NCBI GenBank assembly: GCA_002082585.1
Contig: CP020563.1
Location: 7,930,001-7,994,000 of the forward strand
Length of the DNA: 64,000 bases
Reading direction: 5' to 3'
Source of the DNA: Kitasatospora albolonga
Lineage (GTDB): Bacteria > Actinomycetota > Actinomycetes > Streptomycetales > Streptomycetaceae
Shown in pieces: positions 42,864 to 51,040 of this stretch; within the stretch, counting starts at the first letter, position 1; the number at the start of each line of letters is the position of its first letter. The position numbers and the translations under genes are program-made. The notes under the pieces are model-generated. The model was given only the letters and a program-made list of their open reading frames with translations, was not told where the DNA came from and did not search any database.

Positions 42864-43028
42864 TCAGCGGGCTTCCTCGTCCTTCATGGCCTTCGCCTCG
42901 CTCCTGAGGATGCGCATCGACTTCCCCAGGGCGCGGGCGGTGTCCGGCAGCTTCTTCGAGCCGAAGAGCACGACCACCACGATGGCCAGGATCAACAGGT
43001 GCCAGGGCTCCAGGCCGTTGCGCAACAT
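42864..43028 (-). CDS. Short TatA-family translocase component
   Basis: 54 residues from the ATG at 43028. One N-terminal helix ([17 protein letters not shown]), then the hinge [27 protein letters not shown], which is the TatA signature. The C-terminal charged tail is almost absent; housekeeping TatA proteins are usually 80-100 residues. It may be an accessory paralogue. It lies alone, not with tatC, and is preceded by a cluster of TTGCGCAA-type sites, one of which overlaps the start codon. Confidence 0.85.
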   Translation of the reverse strand: MLRNGLEPWHLLILAIVVVVLFGSKKLPDTARALGKSMRILRSEAKAMKDEEAR

Positions 43029-43095
43029 TCTGGTCCCGCCCTTCTCTCTGCTCGCGTCCCTCTGACTGCGCGGCAATAGTTGCCGCATTGCGCAA
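43017..43095. promoter_or_regulatory. TTGCGCAA/GCGGCAA-type inverted repeats around the tatA start
   Basis: GTTGCGCAAC overlaps the tatA start codon (43017-43026). GCGGCAA-tag-TTGCCGC (43070-43086) and TTGCGCAA (43088-43095) lie just upstream, and another TTGCGCAA occurs at 42799-42806. Repeated identical half-sites at this spacing suggest a dedicated repressor; I cannot name it. Confidence 0.55.
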
Positions 43096-43133
43096 CTGTA
43101 CAACTGTGCTGCGGAAGCGGAACGGCCGCCCCC

Positions 43134-45911
43134 TCAGTGCTCCGTGCCGCCCTCCCGTACGCCCCGCTCCGGCTCGACGCCGGACGCATGGCGACGCTCG
43201 TAACGCCTCCGCGCCGCCGTGAGCCCCACCGCGTACAGGCCCAGCACCGAGCCGAGCAGCAGGTAGTAGAGGGGAGGCAGGGCGCTCATGCCGAGCAGCG
43301 GACCCAGCGGGGTCAGGGGGAGCAGGACGCCGACCACCGCGAGCCCCGCCGCCGCTGCCCGCAGCGGTCCGCCCGCCCGGCGCTCGGCGGCGCTGCGGCC
43401 GGTCCGCAGCAGGACCATCACGAGCGCCTGGGTCAGCAGGTTCTCGGTGAACCACCCGGCGTGGAACGCCGCCTCGCCGTCCGTCCCGGCCGCGTTGTGC
43501 AGGGCGAGCGCGAGCACACCGAAGGTGGCGAGGTCGGCGGCGGCGTTGAGCAGCCCGAAGCCGGTGATGAAGCGCAGGAAGTCACGTGACCGCAGCACGC
43601 TGGGCCGACGCAGGGCGGCCGCCGCCGGGCGGTCGAACGCGAAGGCGAGCTGCGCCGCGTCGAAGCACAGGTTCTGCACCAGCACCTGCGCCGGGAGCAT
43701 GGGAAGGAAGGGCAGCATCAGCCCGGCCGTCAGCATCGCGATGACGTTGCCCAGGTTGGAGGAGAGGGTGATGCGGAGATAGGTGGCGATGTTCCCGCTG
43801 CTGTGCCGCCCCGCCAGCACCGCACGGTCGATCGCGGTGAGGTCCTTCTCCGCCAGCACGACGTCGGCGGCCTCGCGCGCCACGTCGACCGCGTTGCGCG
43901 GACAGATGCCGACATCGGCGGCGTGCAGCGCGGGCAGGTCGTTGACCCCGTCGCCGAGAAAGCCGGTCGTGCGCCCGGCGGACCGCAGCGCCGAGACGAT
44001 CCGGGCCTTGTGCGCGGGGGTGCAGCGCGCGAACACGGTCGCCCGGTCGGCGACCCGCGCCAGCTCCGCGTCCGACAGGGTGTCCACCAGCTCGGCCGTC
44101 ACCACATCGCCGTACCCGCCCGCCGTATCCGTGCCCGCGCCCGTGCGCAGGCCCAGGTCCTCGCACGCGCGGGCCGCCGTGCCCGGGTGGTCACCGGTCA
44201 GGACCTTGACGGTGATGCCCCGCAGGGCCAGCACACCGAGGGCGTCGGCGGCGCTCGGTGCGGGGACGTCCCGCAGCGCGACCAGGCCCACGAAGGTCAG
44301 CCCGCGTTCGTCCGCGGGGGTGTACGCCCCCGCCCGCGCGGGCCGGTCGGCCCGCGCCACGGCCAGCAGACGCAGCCCCGACTCCGCCTTGCGGTCGGCG
44401 AGGGCGAGCAGCCGCTCCCGCTCGTCCCCGTCCATCGCGCACCGTTCGAGCACCGCCTCCACGGCCCCCTTGGTCACCAGGGTGTGCACGCCGAGCCGGC
44501 CGGGCCGCCGGAGCACCGCCGTCGCGACCCGGCGCACCGGATCGAACGGCAGCGCCGCCACACCCTCGTACGCGACGGCGGTCTCCCCGGGACCGGCCTC
44601 CTCCGCGGCGTCCAGCACCGCTTCGTCGAGGGCGTCCGGCGCGGGCAGCTCCGCCAGCTGGAGGGTCCACAGCGCACTGAGCGCCGCCCACCGCAGCACC
44701 TCGGGATCGGGCGCGTCCGAACCGTCGGTCGCCTCCTCGACGACGGGCCGGTCCTCGGTCAGCGTGCCCGTCTTGTCCAGGCACAGCACATCGACGGCGC
44801 CCAGGTCGTGCAGGGCGGGCAGCCGTTTGACGATGACTCCGCTGGTACGGGCGAGCCGGGCCGCACCCCGCGCCAGCGCCGTCGTGACGATGACGGGCAG
44901 CATCTCCGGGGTGAGCCCCACCGCCACGGCGACGGCGAACGGCAGTGTCTCCAGGCCCCGGCCGCGCAGCGCCGCGTTGGCCATCAGCACCAGCGGCGGG
45001 GTCAGCAGCATGAACCGGATCAGCGTCCAGGAGATCCCCTGCACCGAACGGTCGAAGGCGCTGGCACCCCGCTGCCGGGCCCGGCCGTCGTGCGCTGCGG
45101 CGAACCGGGTCCGCCCTCCGGTGGCCACGATCACCGCCGTACCGCTGCCGGAGGTCACGCTGCTGCCCTGGAAGCACAGCTGCGGCTGAGCGAAGGGCCC
45201 GGCCCGGGCGAGCGTGGGATCGGGGGCGTCGAGCGGATGCTTCGCCACCGGCGCCGACTCCCCGGTCAGGGCCGACTGGTGCACCGTGAGCCCTCCGGCA
45301 CGCAGGACCTGCACATCGGCCGGTACGAGGTCGCCCGGACCCAGCCGGATCACATCGCCCGGCACCAGATCGGCCACCGGCACGTCCCGCTCCCTGGGCG
45401 GAGCATCGGCCGAGGAGCGGCGCACGACGGTCGCCGTGGTCGCCACCAGTTCCCTGAGCGCCGCCGTCGAACGGTCGGCCCGGTGCTCCTCGGTCGAGCG
45501 CAGCAGACAGCTGACCGCGACGAGGGCGAGGATCACACAGGCCGTGCCCCACGCGGAGACGGCGGCGGAGACCAGCCCCAGGCAGAGCAGTACGGAAGTG
45601 AACGGGTCCCGGAGGCTGCGGACGAAGCGCCGGGGCCAGGGCACCGGCCGCCAGGCGGGCAGCACGTTCTCGCCGTACCGGGCGAGCCGCTCCTCGGCCC
45701 GTGCCTCCACCAGCCCGCGCGGTCCGCTGTCCAGCGAGCGCAGTATCTGCAGGGAGGTCTTCACCCGGGGGGATTCCGGTCCGGTGCCGGAGGAGGGGGC
45801 GTGGGCACCGGCGACCGGCGAGGCGGCCGGGAACGGTGTCACGGAGGCCGAAGTGCCGGGGGCGGTACGGCCGGGTCCCGCGGCTGCGCTGCCCTCAGGC
45901 ACCGAGTTCAC
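43134..45911 (-). CDS. Magnesium-translocating P-type ATPase (MgtA-like)
   Basis: 925 residues. P-type ATPase motifs are complete: TGES at 216-219, phosphorylation site DKTGTLT with Asp379, the membrane motif TPEMLP at 334-339 characteristic of MgtA/MgtB, KGAVEAVLERC, and GDGVNDLPALHAADVGI. The C-terminal membrane bundle includes NLGNVIAMLTAGLMLPFLPMLPAQVLVQNLCFDA. It should import Mg2+ at the cell membrane. The first 50 residues are Ala/Pro/Ser-rich. The GTG start overlaps the preceding ArsR gene by 17 bases, so the regulator and transporter form one unit. Confidence 0.9.
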   Translation of the reverse strand: MNSVPEGSAAAGPGRTAPGTSASVTPFPAASPVAGAHAPSSGTGPESPRVKTSLQILRSLDSGPRGLVEARAEERLARYGENVLPAWRPVPWPRRFVRSLRDPFTSVLLCLGLVSAAVSAWGTACVILALVAVSCLLRSTEEHRADRSTAALRELVATTATVVRRSSADAPPRERDVPVADLVPGDVIRLGPGDLVPADVQVLRAGGLTVHQSALTGESAPVAKHPLDAPDPTLARAGPFAQPQLCFQGSSVTSGSGTAVIVATGGRTRFAAAHDGRARQRGASAFDRSVQGISWTLIRFMLLTPPLVLMANAALRGRGLETLPFAVAVAVGLTPEMLPVIVTTALARGAARLARTSGVIVKRLPALHDLGAVDVLCLDKTGTLTEDRPVVEEATDGSDAPDPEVLRWAALSALWTLQLAELPAPDALDEAVLDAAEEAGPGETAVAYEGVAALPFDPVRRVATAVLRRPGRLGVHTLVTKGAVEAVLERCAMDGDERERLLALADRKAESGLRLLAVARADRPARAGAYTPADERGLTFVGLVALRDVPAPSAADALGVLALRGITVKVLTGDHPGTAARACEDLGLRTGAGTDTAGGYGDVVTAELVDTLSDAELARVADRATVFARCTPAHKARIVSALRSAGRTTGFLGDGVNDLPALHAADVGICPRNAVDVAREAADVVLAEKDLTAIDRAVLAGRHSSGNIATYLRITLSSNLGNVIAMLTAGLMLPFLPMLPAQVLVQNLCFDAAQLAFAFDRPAAAALRRPSVLRSRDFLRFITGFGLLNAAADLATFGVLALALHNAAGTDGEAAFHAGWFTENLLTQALVMVLLRTGRSAAERRAGGPLRAAAAGLAVVGVLLPLTPLGPLLGMSALPPLYYLLLGSVLGLYAVGLTAARRRYERRHASGVEPERGVREGGTEH

Positions 45912-46260
45912 GCAGGCGGACGGGCTCCTGGGGCGGGTGCCCGGCGCGCTCGGCGAGCTGGCCGACCATGAGCCGGACGACCGTGACCACGCCGGGGTCG
46001 TCGACCAGGTAGACCTGCCTGCGGCCCTCGCGGCGGGAGCGCACGAGACCGGCCAGCTTGAGCTTCGTCAGATGCTGGCTGACCGACGGGAGCGTGCCCC
46101 CGACCCGCTCGGCGAGGCCCGTCACATCGCTCTCGCCCTGCGCCAGCGCCCACACGATGTGCAGCCTCGCGGGTGTTGCCAGGAGCCCGAACGCGGCCGC
46201 GGCCTCGGCCAGCACCTCGGCGGGCGGGTCCTGGAAGCCGCCGCCGGTCCCTGTTGGCAC
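45895..46260 (-). CDS. ArsR-family transcriptional regulator
   Basis: 121 residues from the GTG at 46260, supported by GGGAGAGA upstream; the frame is open further to 46464 but without domain similarity. Winged helix: AAAFGLLATPARLHIVWALAQGESDVTGLAERVGGTLPSVSQHLTKLKLAGLVRSRREGRRQVYLVDD. No clear Cys metal-binding box is visible, so the signal is uncertain. The stop overlaps the P-type ATPase start, implying that it controls that transporter. Confidence 0.85.
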   Translation of the reverse strand: MPTGTGGGFQDPPAEVLAEAAAAFGLLATPARLHIVWALAQGESDVTGLAERVGGTLPSVSQHLTKLKLAGLVRSRREGRRQVYLVDDPGVVTVVRLMVGQLAERAGHPPQEPVRLRELGA

Positions 46261-46589
46261 TCTTGTCTCTCCCGTCCGTGGGCCGCCCGCGCGGACCCGC
46301 CGCCGCATCCGTCGCCGCGGCCGAAAGGAACCAGTGTAGAGGCCGTGCCGAGCCCACCCGGAGCCGTGCCGGGCGCACACCGACTGCCGTACAGGCCACA
46401 AGAGTCCACAAGCCGGGCGGCAGAGGGGCGGGAAACGGCAGGAGTGAGCGAGCGGAATCCGCATCGGTCAACAACGATCAACCCGCTCGGACCGGGCCGC
46501 CGGTTGCCATGCTGGGCCCGTAGCGATGTCCGAACGGCTGAACCGAGCTTCGCCAGAGGTGTGCGGCTCACTCGCGGGAGAAGTGGTCG
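46261..46589. other. Intergenic region between divergent ArsR and conservon GTPase genes
   Basis: About 330 bases. I find a small inverted repeat GCGGA-a-TCCGC near 46456 and the direct pair GGTCAACAACGATCAACC near 46466. There is no convincing -10/-35 pair and no further gene with coding character. Confidence 0.5.
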
Positions 46590-47246
46590 ATGTCCTCCGA
46601 GCACGTCGAAAGCACGCACGGCACGCACGGCACGCACGACACCCACAGCGCTCACAGCGCTCACGGGGACGGCGACGACACCGCGATGGCCCTGAAGATT
46701 CTGGTGGCGGGCGGGTTCGGAGCCGGGAAGACGACGCTCGTCGGCGCGGTCAGTGATATCCGGCCGCTGCGGACGGAGGAGCCGCTGAGCGAGGCCGGGC
46801 GGGGACTGGACGACACGGAAGGGGTGGCGCGGAAGACCGCCTCGACCGTAGCGATGGATTTCGGCCGTATTACCATCCACGCCGGTCTGTCGCTGTACCT
46901 GTTCGGCACACCGGGGCAGGACCGCTTCTGGTTCCTGTGGGACGAGCTGTCCGAAGGCGCGCTGGCAGCGGTCGTCCTCGCCGACACCCGGCGCCTGGAG
47001 GACTGCTTCGCGGCCGTCGACTACTTCGAGCGTCGGCGCATACCGTTCGTCGTCGCCGTCAACCGCTTCCCCGGGGCGCGCGCCTACGCGGCGCAGGATG
47101 TGTCCCACGCCCTTGACCTGGACCGGGGCACCCCCGTCGTGCTCTGCGACGCCCGTGACCGCGACTCCGGGAAGGACGTCCTGATCCGTACGGTCGAGTA
47201 CGCCGGGCGCATGCACACCGCCCGGCTCCTCGACGCCGTCGGCTGA
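46590..47246 (+). CDS. Conservon-type GTP-binding protein (CvnD-like) with N-terminal Hxx repeats
   Basis: 218 residues, ATG with GGGAG nine bases upstream. The core DDTAMALKILVAGGFGAGKTTLVGAVSDIRPLRTEEPLSEAG is the conservon GTPase (P-loop at about 41-49), followed by YLFGTPGQDRFWFLWDEL (switch II) and VVAVNRF. Unusually, residues 10-25 are a six-fold repeat with His at every third position (10, 13, 16, 19, 22, 25). Conservons normally run cvnA-B-C-D. Here the GTPase stands alone, with a roadblock gene 600 bases further on and no kinase or DUF742 gene. Confidence 0.9.
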   Translation: MSSEHVESTHGTHGTHDTHSAHSAHGDGDDTAMALKILVAGGFGAGKTTLVGAVSDIRPLRTEEPLSEAGRGLDDTEGVARKTASTVAMDFGRITIHAGLSLYLFGTPGQDRFWFLWDELSEGALAAVVLADTRRLEDCFAAVDYFERRRIPFVVAVNRFPGARAYAAQDVSHALDLDRGTPVVLCDARDRDSGKDVLIRTVEYAGRMHTARLLDAVG

Positions 47247-47271
47247 CCGGCCGACGGCGGACCGCAGCCGG

Positions 47272-47700
47272 TCAGTCCGCCATGTCGGCCAGGGCGATGA
47301 CCTTGTCGATCCGCACCCGCACCACCAGTTCACCGGGTACGCCGTTGCGCCGGCCGAACTCCTCGGCGGCCTCCGGCCCGACATAGCGCCCGGCGATCCG
47401 CGTCGCCCACCGCAGCAGCTCCTCGGGGTCCTCGCTCAGCTCCGCCCGCCCCTGCACCACGGCGAACGCGTACGGCGGCCGGTCGTCGTCGACGCACAGG
47501 GAGACCCGCCCGTCGCGCTCCAGATTGCGGCCTTTCACACTCTTTTTGCCGGTGTTGAAGACCAGGGAGTCACCGTCGAGGAGGAACCAGACGGGCGCGA
47601 TGTGCGGACTGCCGTCGGCCCGTACGGTTGACACCTTCGCGGTGCGGGTCCCCTCGGAGAGGAAGGCCCGCCATTCTTCGTCGGTCATGTGGTGTGCCAT
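47272..47700 (-). CDS. PPOX-class F420-dependent oxidoreductase
   Basis: 142 residues from the ATG at 47700 (MAHHMTDEEWRAFLSEGTRTAKVSTVRADGSPHIAPVWFLLDGDSLVFNTGKKSVKGRNLERDGRVSLCVDDD). This is the split beta-barrel of pyridoxamine-5'-phosphate-oxidase-like proteins. The GKKSVKGRNLERD segment is typical of the actinobacterial F420 or biliverdin reductase group. An in-frame start at 47787 adds 29 residues that do not fit. It sits between the two conservon-type genes on the opposite strand. Confidence 0.85.
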   Translation of the reverse strand: MAHHMTDEEWRAFLSEGTRTAKVSTVRADGSPHIAPVWFLLDGDSLVFNTGKKSVKGRNLERDGRVSLCVDDDRPPYAFAVVQGRAELSEDPEELLRWATRIAGRYVGPEAAEEFGRRNGVPGELVVRVRIDKVIALADMAD

Positions 47701-47842
47701 GCGTCCATCCTGGGGCCGATGCGGGCATGGCGCGAAGCGGCACCCCGGGCCGCGAGGGGCGCTTGCCCCTGCGGAAGCGGTGCGCAAGGCTTACGCGCGT
47801 AGCGGGGGGCACGGGGAACGAAGGTACGGGGAGGACGAGCAG

Positions 47843-48256
47843 ATGACGCTTGACCGGGGACTCGACTGGCTCCTGGACGACCTCACCAGCAGGGTGCGGT
47901 TCATACGGCACGCCCTGGTGCTGTCGAACGACGGCCTGGTCACCGGGGCCAGCACCGGACTGGCCCGCGAGGATGCCGAACACCTGGCCGCGGTCTCCTC
48001 CGGCCTGCACAGCCTGGCCCGGGGGTCGGGGCGCCACTTCCGGGCCGGACGGGCCCGCCAGACCATGGTCGAGTTCGACGAGGCCCTGCTCTTCGTGACC
48101 GCGGCGGGCGACGGCAGCTGCCTGTGCGTGCTGACCGAGGCCGAGGCCGACGTGGGCCAGGTGGCGTACGAGATGACCCTGCTCGTCAACCGGGTCGGCG
48201 AGCACCTCGGCGTATCCGTCCGCCAGAGCGGCCCCGGGGAGCTGGACCCCTTCTGA
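47843..48256 (+). CDS. Roadblock/LC7-domain protein (CvnB-like)
   Basis: 137 residues, ATG preceded by GGGGAGG. LDWLLDDLTSRVRFIRHALVLSNDGLVTGASTGLAREDAEHLAAVSSGLHSLARGSGRHF is the standard conservon roadblock protein. It continues with MVEFDEALLFVTAAGDGSCLCVLTEAEADVGQVAYEMTLLVNRVGEHL. In complete conservons it pairs with a sensor kinase and modulates the GTPase. Here the only other conservon gene nearby is the GTPase at 46590-47246. Confidence 0.92.
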   Translation: MTLDRGLDWLLDDLTSRVRFIRHALVLSNDGLVTGASTGLAREDAEHLAAVSSGLHSLARGSGRHFRAGRARQTMVEFDEALLFVTAAGDGSCLCVLTEAEADVGQVAYEMTLLVNRVGEHLGVSVRQSGPGELDPF

Positions 48257-48383
48257 CCCCTCCCACCTCTCTGACCTGCTTCTTTCCTGGATCTGAAGAG
48301 GTTATCCACAGGCTCGGGCGGAAGTGACCCGGCCGGGCTACCGTGATCACGGAGAGTATTCGAGGTTCACGGGGAGGACGATC

Positions 48384-49481
48384 ATGACGGTCGAGGAAGC
48401 GGTCCGCGCGCATGCCGGAGATGCCGCCGCGGGGGACGGGCCGGAGGGCCGGGACACCGGGGTCGGCCGGGACGACGGGCGGGTGCGCGCGTCGCCCGGC
48501 GGTGCGGCGGCCACCGTGGCCTCCGGCCGTGCGGCACAGGAACTGGGGCTGCGGCGCGGTGAGTTCGAGCTCGCGGTGCATCTCGGGCTGATCACCGTGG
48601 TCGCCGCACCCGGCGCCGGGCGGCCACGGGTGCACGAGCGGGAGATCGCGCGCCTGCGGGAGCGGCCGGGGTTCCCCGACGATCTGGCGGAGCGGGTGCG
48701 CACCGTCGGTACGGCGGACGGCGCGGCGCTGCTCGGCATCGCTCCCGCGCGCTTCACCCGGCTGGCCCGGGCGGGCTGCGTCTCACCGGTCACGTTCTAT
48801 CTGAACCGGTATCGCGCGGTCGTCTGGCTCTATCTCGCGGACGAACTGGCCGCGTTCGCGGCGCGGGAGCCCGATCTGCTCGCCGGGCGGACGCCTCCCG
48901 GCATGCGCACGATGCTGGAGGCGGGGGACGACCGGAGGGCGCGGAACTGGCGGTCCCAGCGGATCGACCGGCTGCTGAACCGCACCCGCGACCCCTGGGC
49001 GCGCGCGGCGGTGGAGGCATCGGCGCTGGACTCCGCGCATCTGGCGGAAGTGGTGGAGGACCCCTACGAACGGGCCTATCTCGTACGGGTGCGGCCGGAG
49101 CCCGTCTTCGGACGGCCGGGCTCCGTGGCGGCCAGGGAGACCCTGGGGGAGCTGATGCTGGCGGACGACCCCGACGAGATCCTGTGGCGGCGGATCAACC
49201 TCACTCTGGAGCTGGACCGCGCCCGTGAGGACCGGCCCGCACCGCACCCGGGCGACGATCCCGGGCCCGGGAGGACGCCCGCCCCGGCCCCCACCCCACG
49301 CGCGACGCCACCGCAGCCCCCACCCGCCGCCGGGCCGACACCGGCTTCACCGACCTCATCGGCCCCGCAGCCCCCGCCGCTCCCGTCGTCTCCTGCCGGG
49401 GACGTGCCCTCCCGCGTACCGGAGGTGAGCGCAAAGGGACTGCTGGCCCGGCTGCGACGGCGTCGGCGGGGCGACCGGTAG
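48384..49481 (+). CDS. DUF6397-like protein
   Basis: 365 residues, ATG preceded by GGGGAGG. GRAAQELGLRRGEFELAVHLGLITVVAAPGAGRPRVHEREIARLR and GTADGAALLGIAPARFTRLARAGCVSPVTFYLNRYRAVVWLYLADEL look like two DNA-binding-type helix-turn-helix modules, as in the Streptomyces DUF6397 proteins. The C-terminal 90 residues are Pro/Ala/Thr-rich and disordered, ending in a basic stretch. Function unknown; a DNA-associated role is an inference from the helices. Confidence 0.7.
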   Translation: MTVEEAVRAHAGDAAAGDGPEGRDTGVGRDDGRVRASPGGAAATVASGRAAQELGLRRGEFELAVHLGLITVVAAPGAGRPRVHEREIARLRERPGFPDDLAERVRTVGTADGAALLGIAPARFTRLARAGCVSPVTFYLNRYRAVVWLYLADELAAFAAREPDLLAGRTPPGMRTMLEAGDDRRARNWRSQRIDRLLNRTRDPWARAAVEASALDSAHLAEVVEDPYERAYLVRVRPEPVFGRPGSVAARETLGELMLADDPDEILWRRINLTLELDRAREDRPAPHPGDDPGPGRTPAPAPTPRATPPQPPPAAGPTPASPTSSAPQPPPLPSSPAGDVPSRVPEVSAKGLLARLRRRRRGDR

Positions 49482-49545
49482 GGCGACGGGCGGGCGGCGA
49501 ACATACCGATCGCGGACAGGCGTTCGAGTCGGGCATCATGTCCGC

Positions 49546-50034
49546 ATGCTGATCAGGGAAGCCACCACCGAGGACTGGGCCGCCATCTGGCCGTTCTTCC
49601 GTACCGTCGTCGCCGCGGGCGAGACCCTCACCTATCCGCTCGACCTCGGGAAGGAGGAGGCACGGGGATGGTGGTACGTCGCCGCGCCGAACCGCGTCGT
49701 CGTGGCCGTCGACGAAGCGGGAACGGTCCTCGGTACGGCGAAGATGAACCGGAACCACATGGGCAACGGTTCGCACGTCGCCAGCGCCACGTACATGGTC
49801 GACCCCGACCGCTCGGGCAGGGGCGTGGGACGGGCCCTGTGCGAGTACTCGGTCGAGTGGGCCCGCGCGTCGGGCTTCCGGTCGATGCAGTTCAACGCGG
49901 TGGTAGAGACGAACACCCGCGCGGTCAAGCTGTACGAGTCGATCGGCTTCGAGGTGATCGGAACCCTCCCCGAGGGCTTCAACCACCCGACCGAGGGCTA
50001 TGTGGGGCTGCACATCATGCACAAGGCCCTCTGA
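49546..50034 (+). CDS. GNAT-family N-acetyltransferase
   Basis: 162 residues. Acetyl-CoA-binding motif A is YMVDPDRSGRGVGRALCEYSVEWARASGF (R-G-x-G-x-G/A form), followed by NAVVETNTRAVKLYESIGFEVIGTLPEGF (motif B). The opening IREATTEDWAAIWPFFRTVVAAGETLTYP is the small-molecule amino-acetyltransferase type related to phosphinothricin acetyltransferases. Substrate unknown. It stands alone. Confidence 0.88.
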   Translation: MLIREATTEDWAAIWPFFRTVVAAGETLTYPLDLGKEEARGWWYVAAPNRVVVAVDEAGTVLGTAKMNRNHMGNGSHVASATYMVDPDRSGRGVGRALCEYSVEWARASGFRSMQFNAVVETNTRAVKLYESIGFEVIGTLPEGFNHPTEGYVGLHIMHKAL

Positions 50035-50039
50035 AGCCC

Positions 50040-50097
50040 GTACGGCGTCGCCTTGTACGGCGTCGGTCCCGCATTGCATCCGCCCCGTACGGCGTCG
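50040..50097 (+). repeat. GTACGGCGTCG short repeats
   Basis: The 11-mer GTACGGCGTCG occurs at 50040-50050, 50055-50065 and 50087-50097, directly after the acetyltransferase stop. The rest of the gap to 50321 shows nothing else I recognise. Confidence 0.6.
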
Positions 50098-50321
50098 CCG
50101 CCGCAGCCGCATCCGGGCACTGCCCGCCCGGCCCGGCCACTTGACCCACTGTTTGCCGACGGTGGCGTGAAGCGACTGTCCGCCTTGTGCGAAGTGGCGG
50201 AGGTATGGGTGCAGTTGGTTCGTGAGGCGGCGCACGGGGCGACTGCACCCTCCCGGGGCGATGGCAGTACTGTGCGCCCCACCGCCATTCGGGCGATGAG
50301 ATCCAGCTGGAGGAAGTACCC

Positions 50322-50981
50322 ATGATCATTTCCAGGAGGTCGTGGCGTGGCGCGGGAGCACTCGTGGCCGCCGCGGTCGTCGGTCTGACCGGAGGCGTCA
50401 TCTCCGCCGGTCCGGCCATGGCCCACACGCCCACGTGGTCCGTGACCTGTTCCGAGGTGACGGTCGACCTCAAGGACTACACGAGCGGCGTCCCCAACAC
50501 GGTGACCGTCTCCGTGGACGGCAAGGACCTGCTGCCCACCCGGACGTTCGACCGTGAGTTCCACGAGAAGCTCACGCTTCCCGAGCACTCCGCGCCGGTG
50601 ACCGTCCGACTGGTCGTCAAGGACGCGGGCGAAGGCGGCAAGCACTCGCTCGACGAGACGAAGACGGCCGAGGTGTGCGAGGGGACGACTCCCTCGCCGA
50701 CGCCGCCCTCGCCGACCCCGACCGTCACCGAGCCGACCCCGACCGAGTCGACGCCGTCGGAGACCCCGGGCACGCAGACGCCCGAGCCGAGCACCACCCC
50801 CAGCGGGCAGCCTTCGGAGTCCGCTCCCGCCGTTCCCGCCCCGAGCCCCACCACGCCGGATCTGGCCGAGACCGGTTCCTCCTCCGCCACGCCGGTCATA
50901 GGCGCTGCCGCCCTCGCGGTTCTGCTCGCAGGCGGCGGCATCCTGTGGGCCGTCCGCAAGCGGCGCACCTCCGAGAACTGA
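50322..50981 (+). CDS. LAETG-anchored wall protein (sortase substrate)
   Basis: 219 residues. Signal peptide with AMA-H cleavage after residue 34. A small beta-rich domain with two cysteines (43 and 119) follows. A Pro/Ser/Thr stalk (about 122-180) leads to the sorting signal LAETG at 181-185, a membrane segment and the RKRR tail. The LAxTG form is the one used by class E sortases of Streptomyces. GGAGGA precedes the ATG. Expected to be covalently attached to peptidoglycan. The globular domain resembles small Streptomyces surface proteins of unknown function. A strong hairpin follows. Confidence 0.9.
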   Translation: MIISRRSWRGAGALVAAAVVGLTGGVISAGPAMAHTPTWSVTCSEVTVDLKDYTSGVPNTVTVSVDGKDLLPTRTFDREFHEKLTLPEHSAPVTVRLVVKDAGEGGKHSLDETKTAEVCEGTTPSPTPPSPTPTVTEPTPTESTPSETPGTQTPEPSTTPSGQPSESAPAVPAPSPTTPDLAETGSSSATPVIGAAALAVLLAGGGILWAVRKRRTSEN

Positions 50982-51003
50982 CCCCGGACACTCGGCGGCC
51001 GAG

Positions 51004-51040
51004 GGGCGTGCCGCACCGCTGAAGGCGGTGCGGCACGCCC
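51004..51040. terminator. Bidirectional hairpin terminator
   Basis: A perfect 16-bp stem (51004-51019 with 51025-51040) and a TGAAG loop between the convergent wall-protein and phosphatase genes. Confidence 0.85.

Noticed and set aside
48302..48310. TTATCCACA, a perfect DnaA-box-like nonamer
   Set aside because: Only one copy, between a roadblock gene and a DUF6397-like gene, with no dnaA, dnaN or further boxes nearby. A replication origin of this phylum has many clustered boxes.
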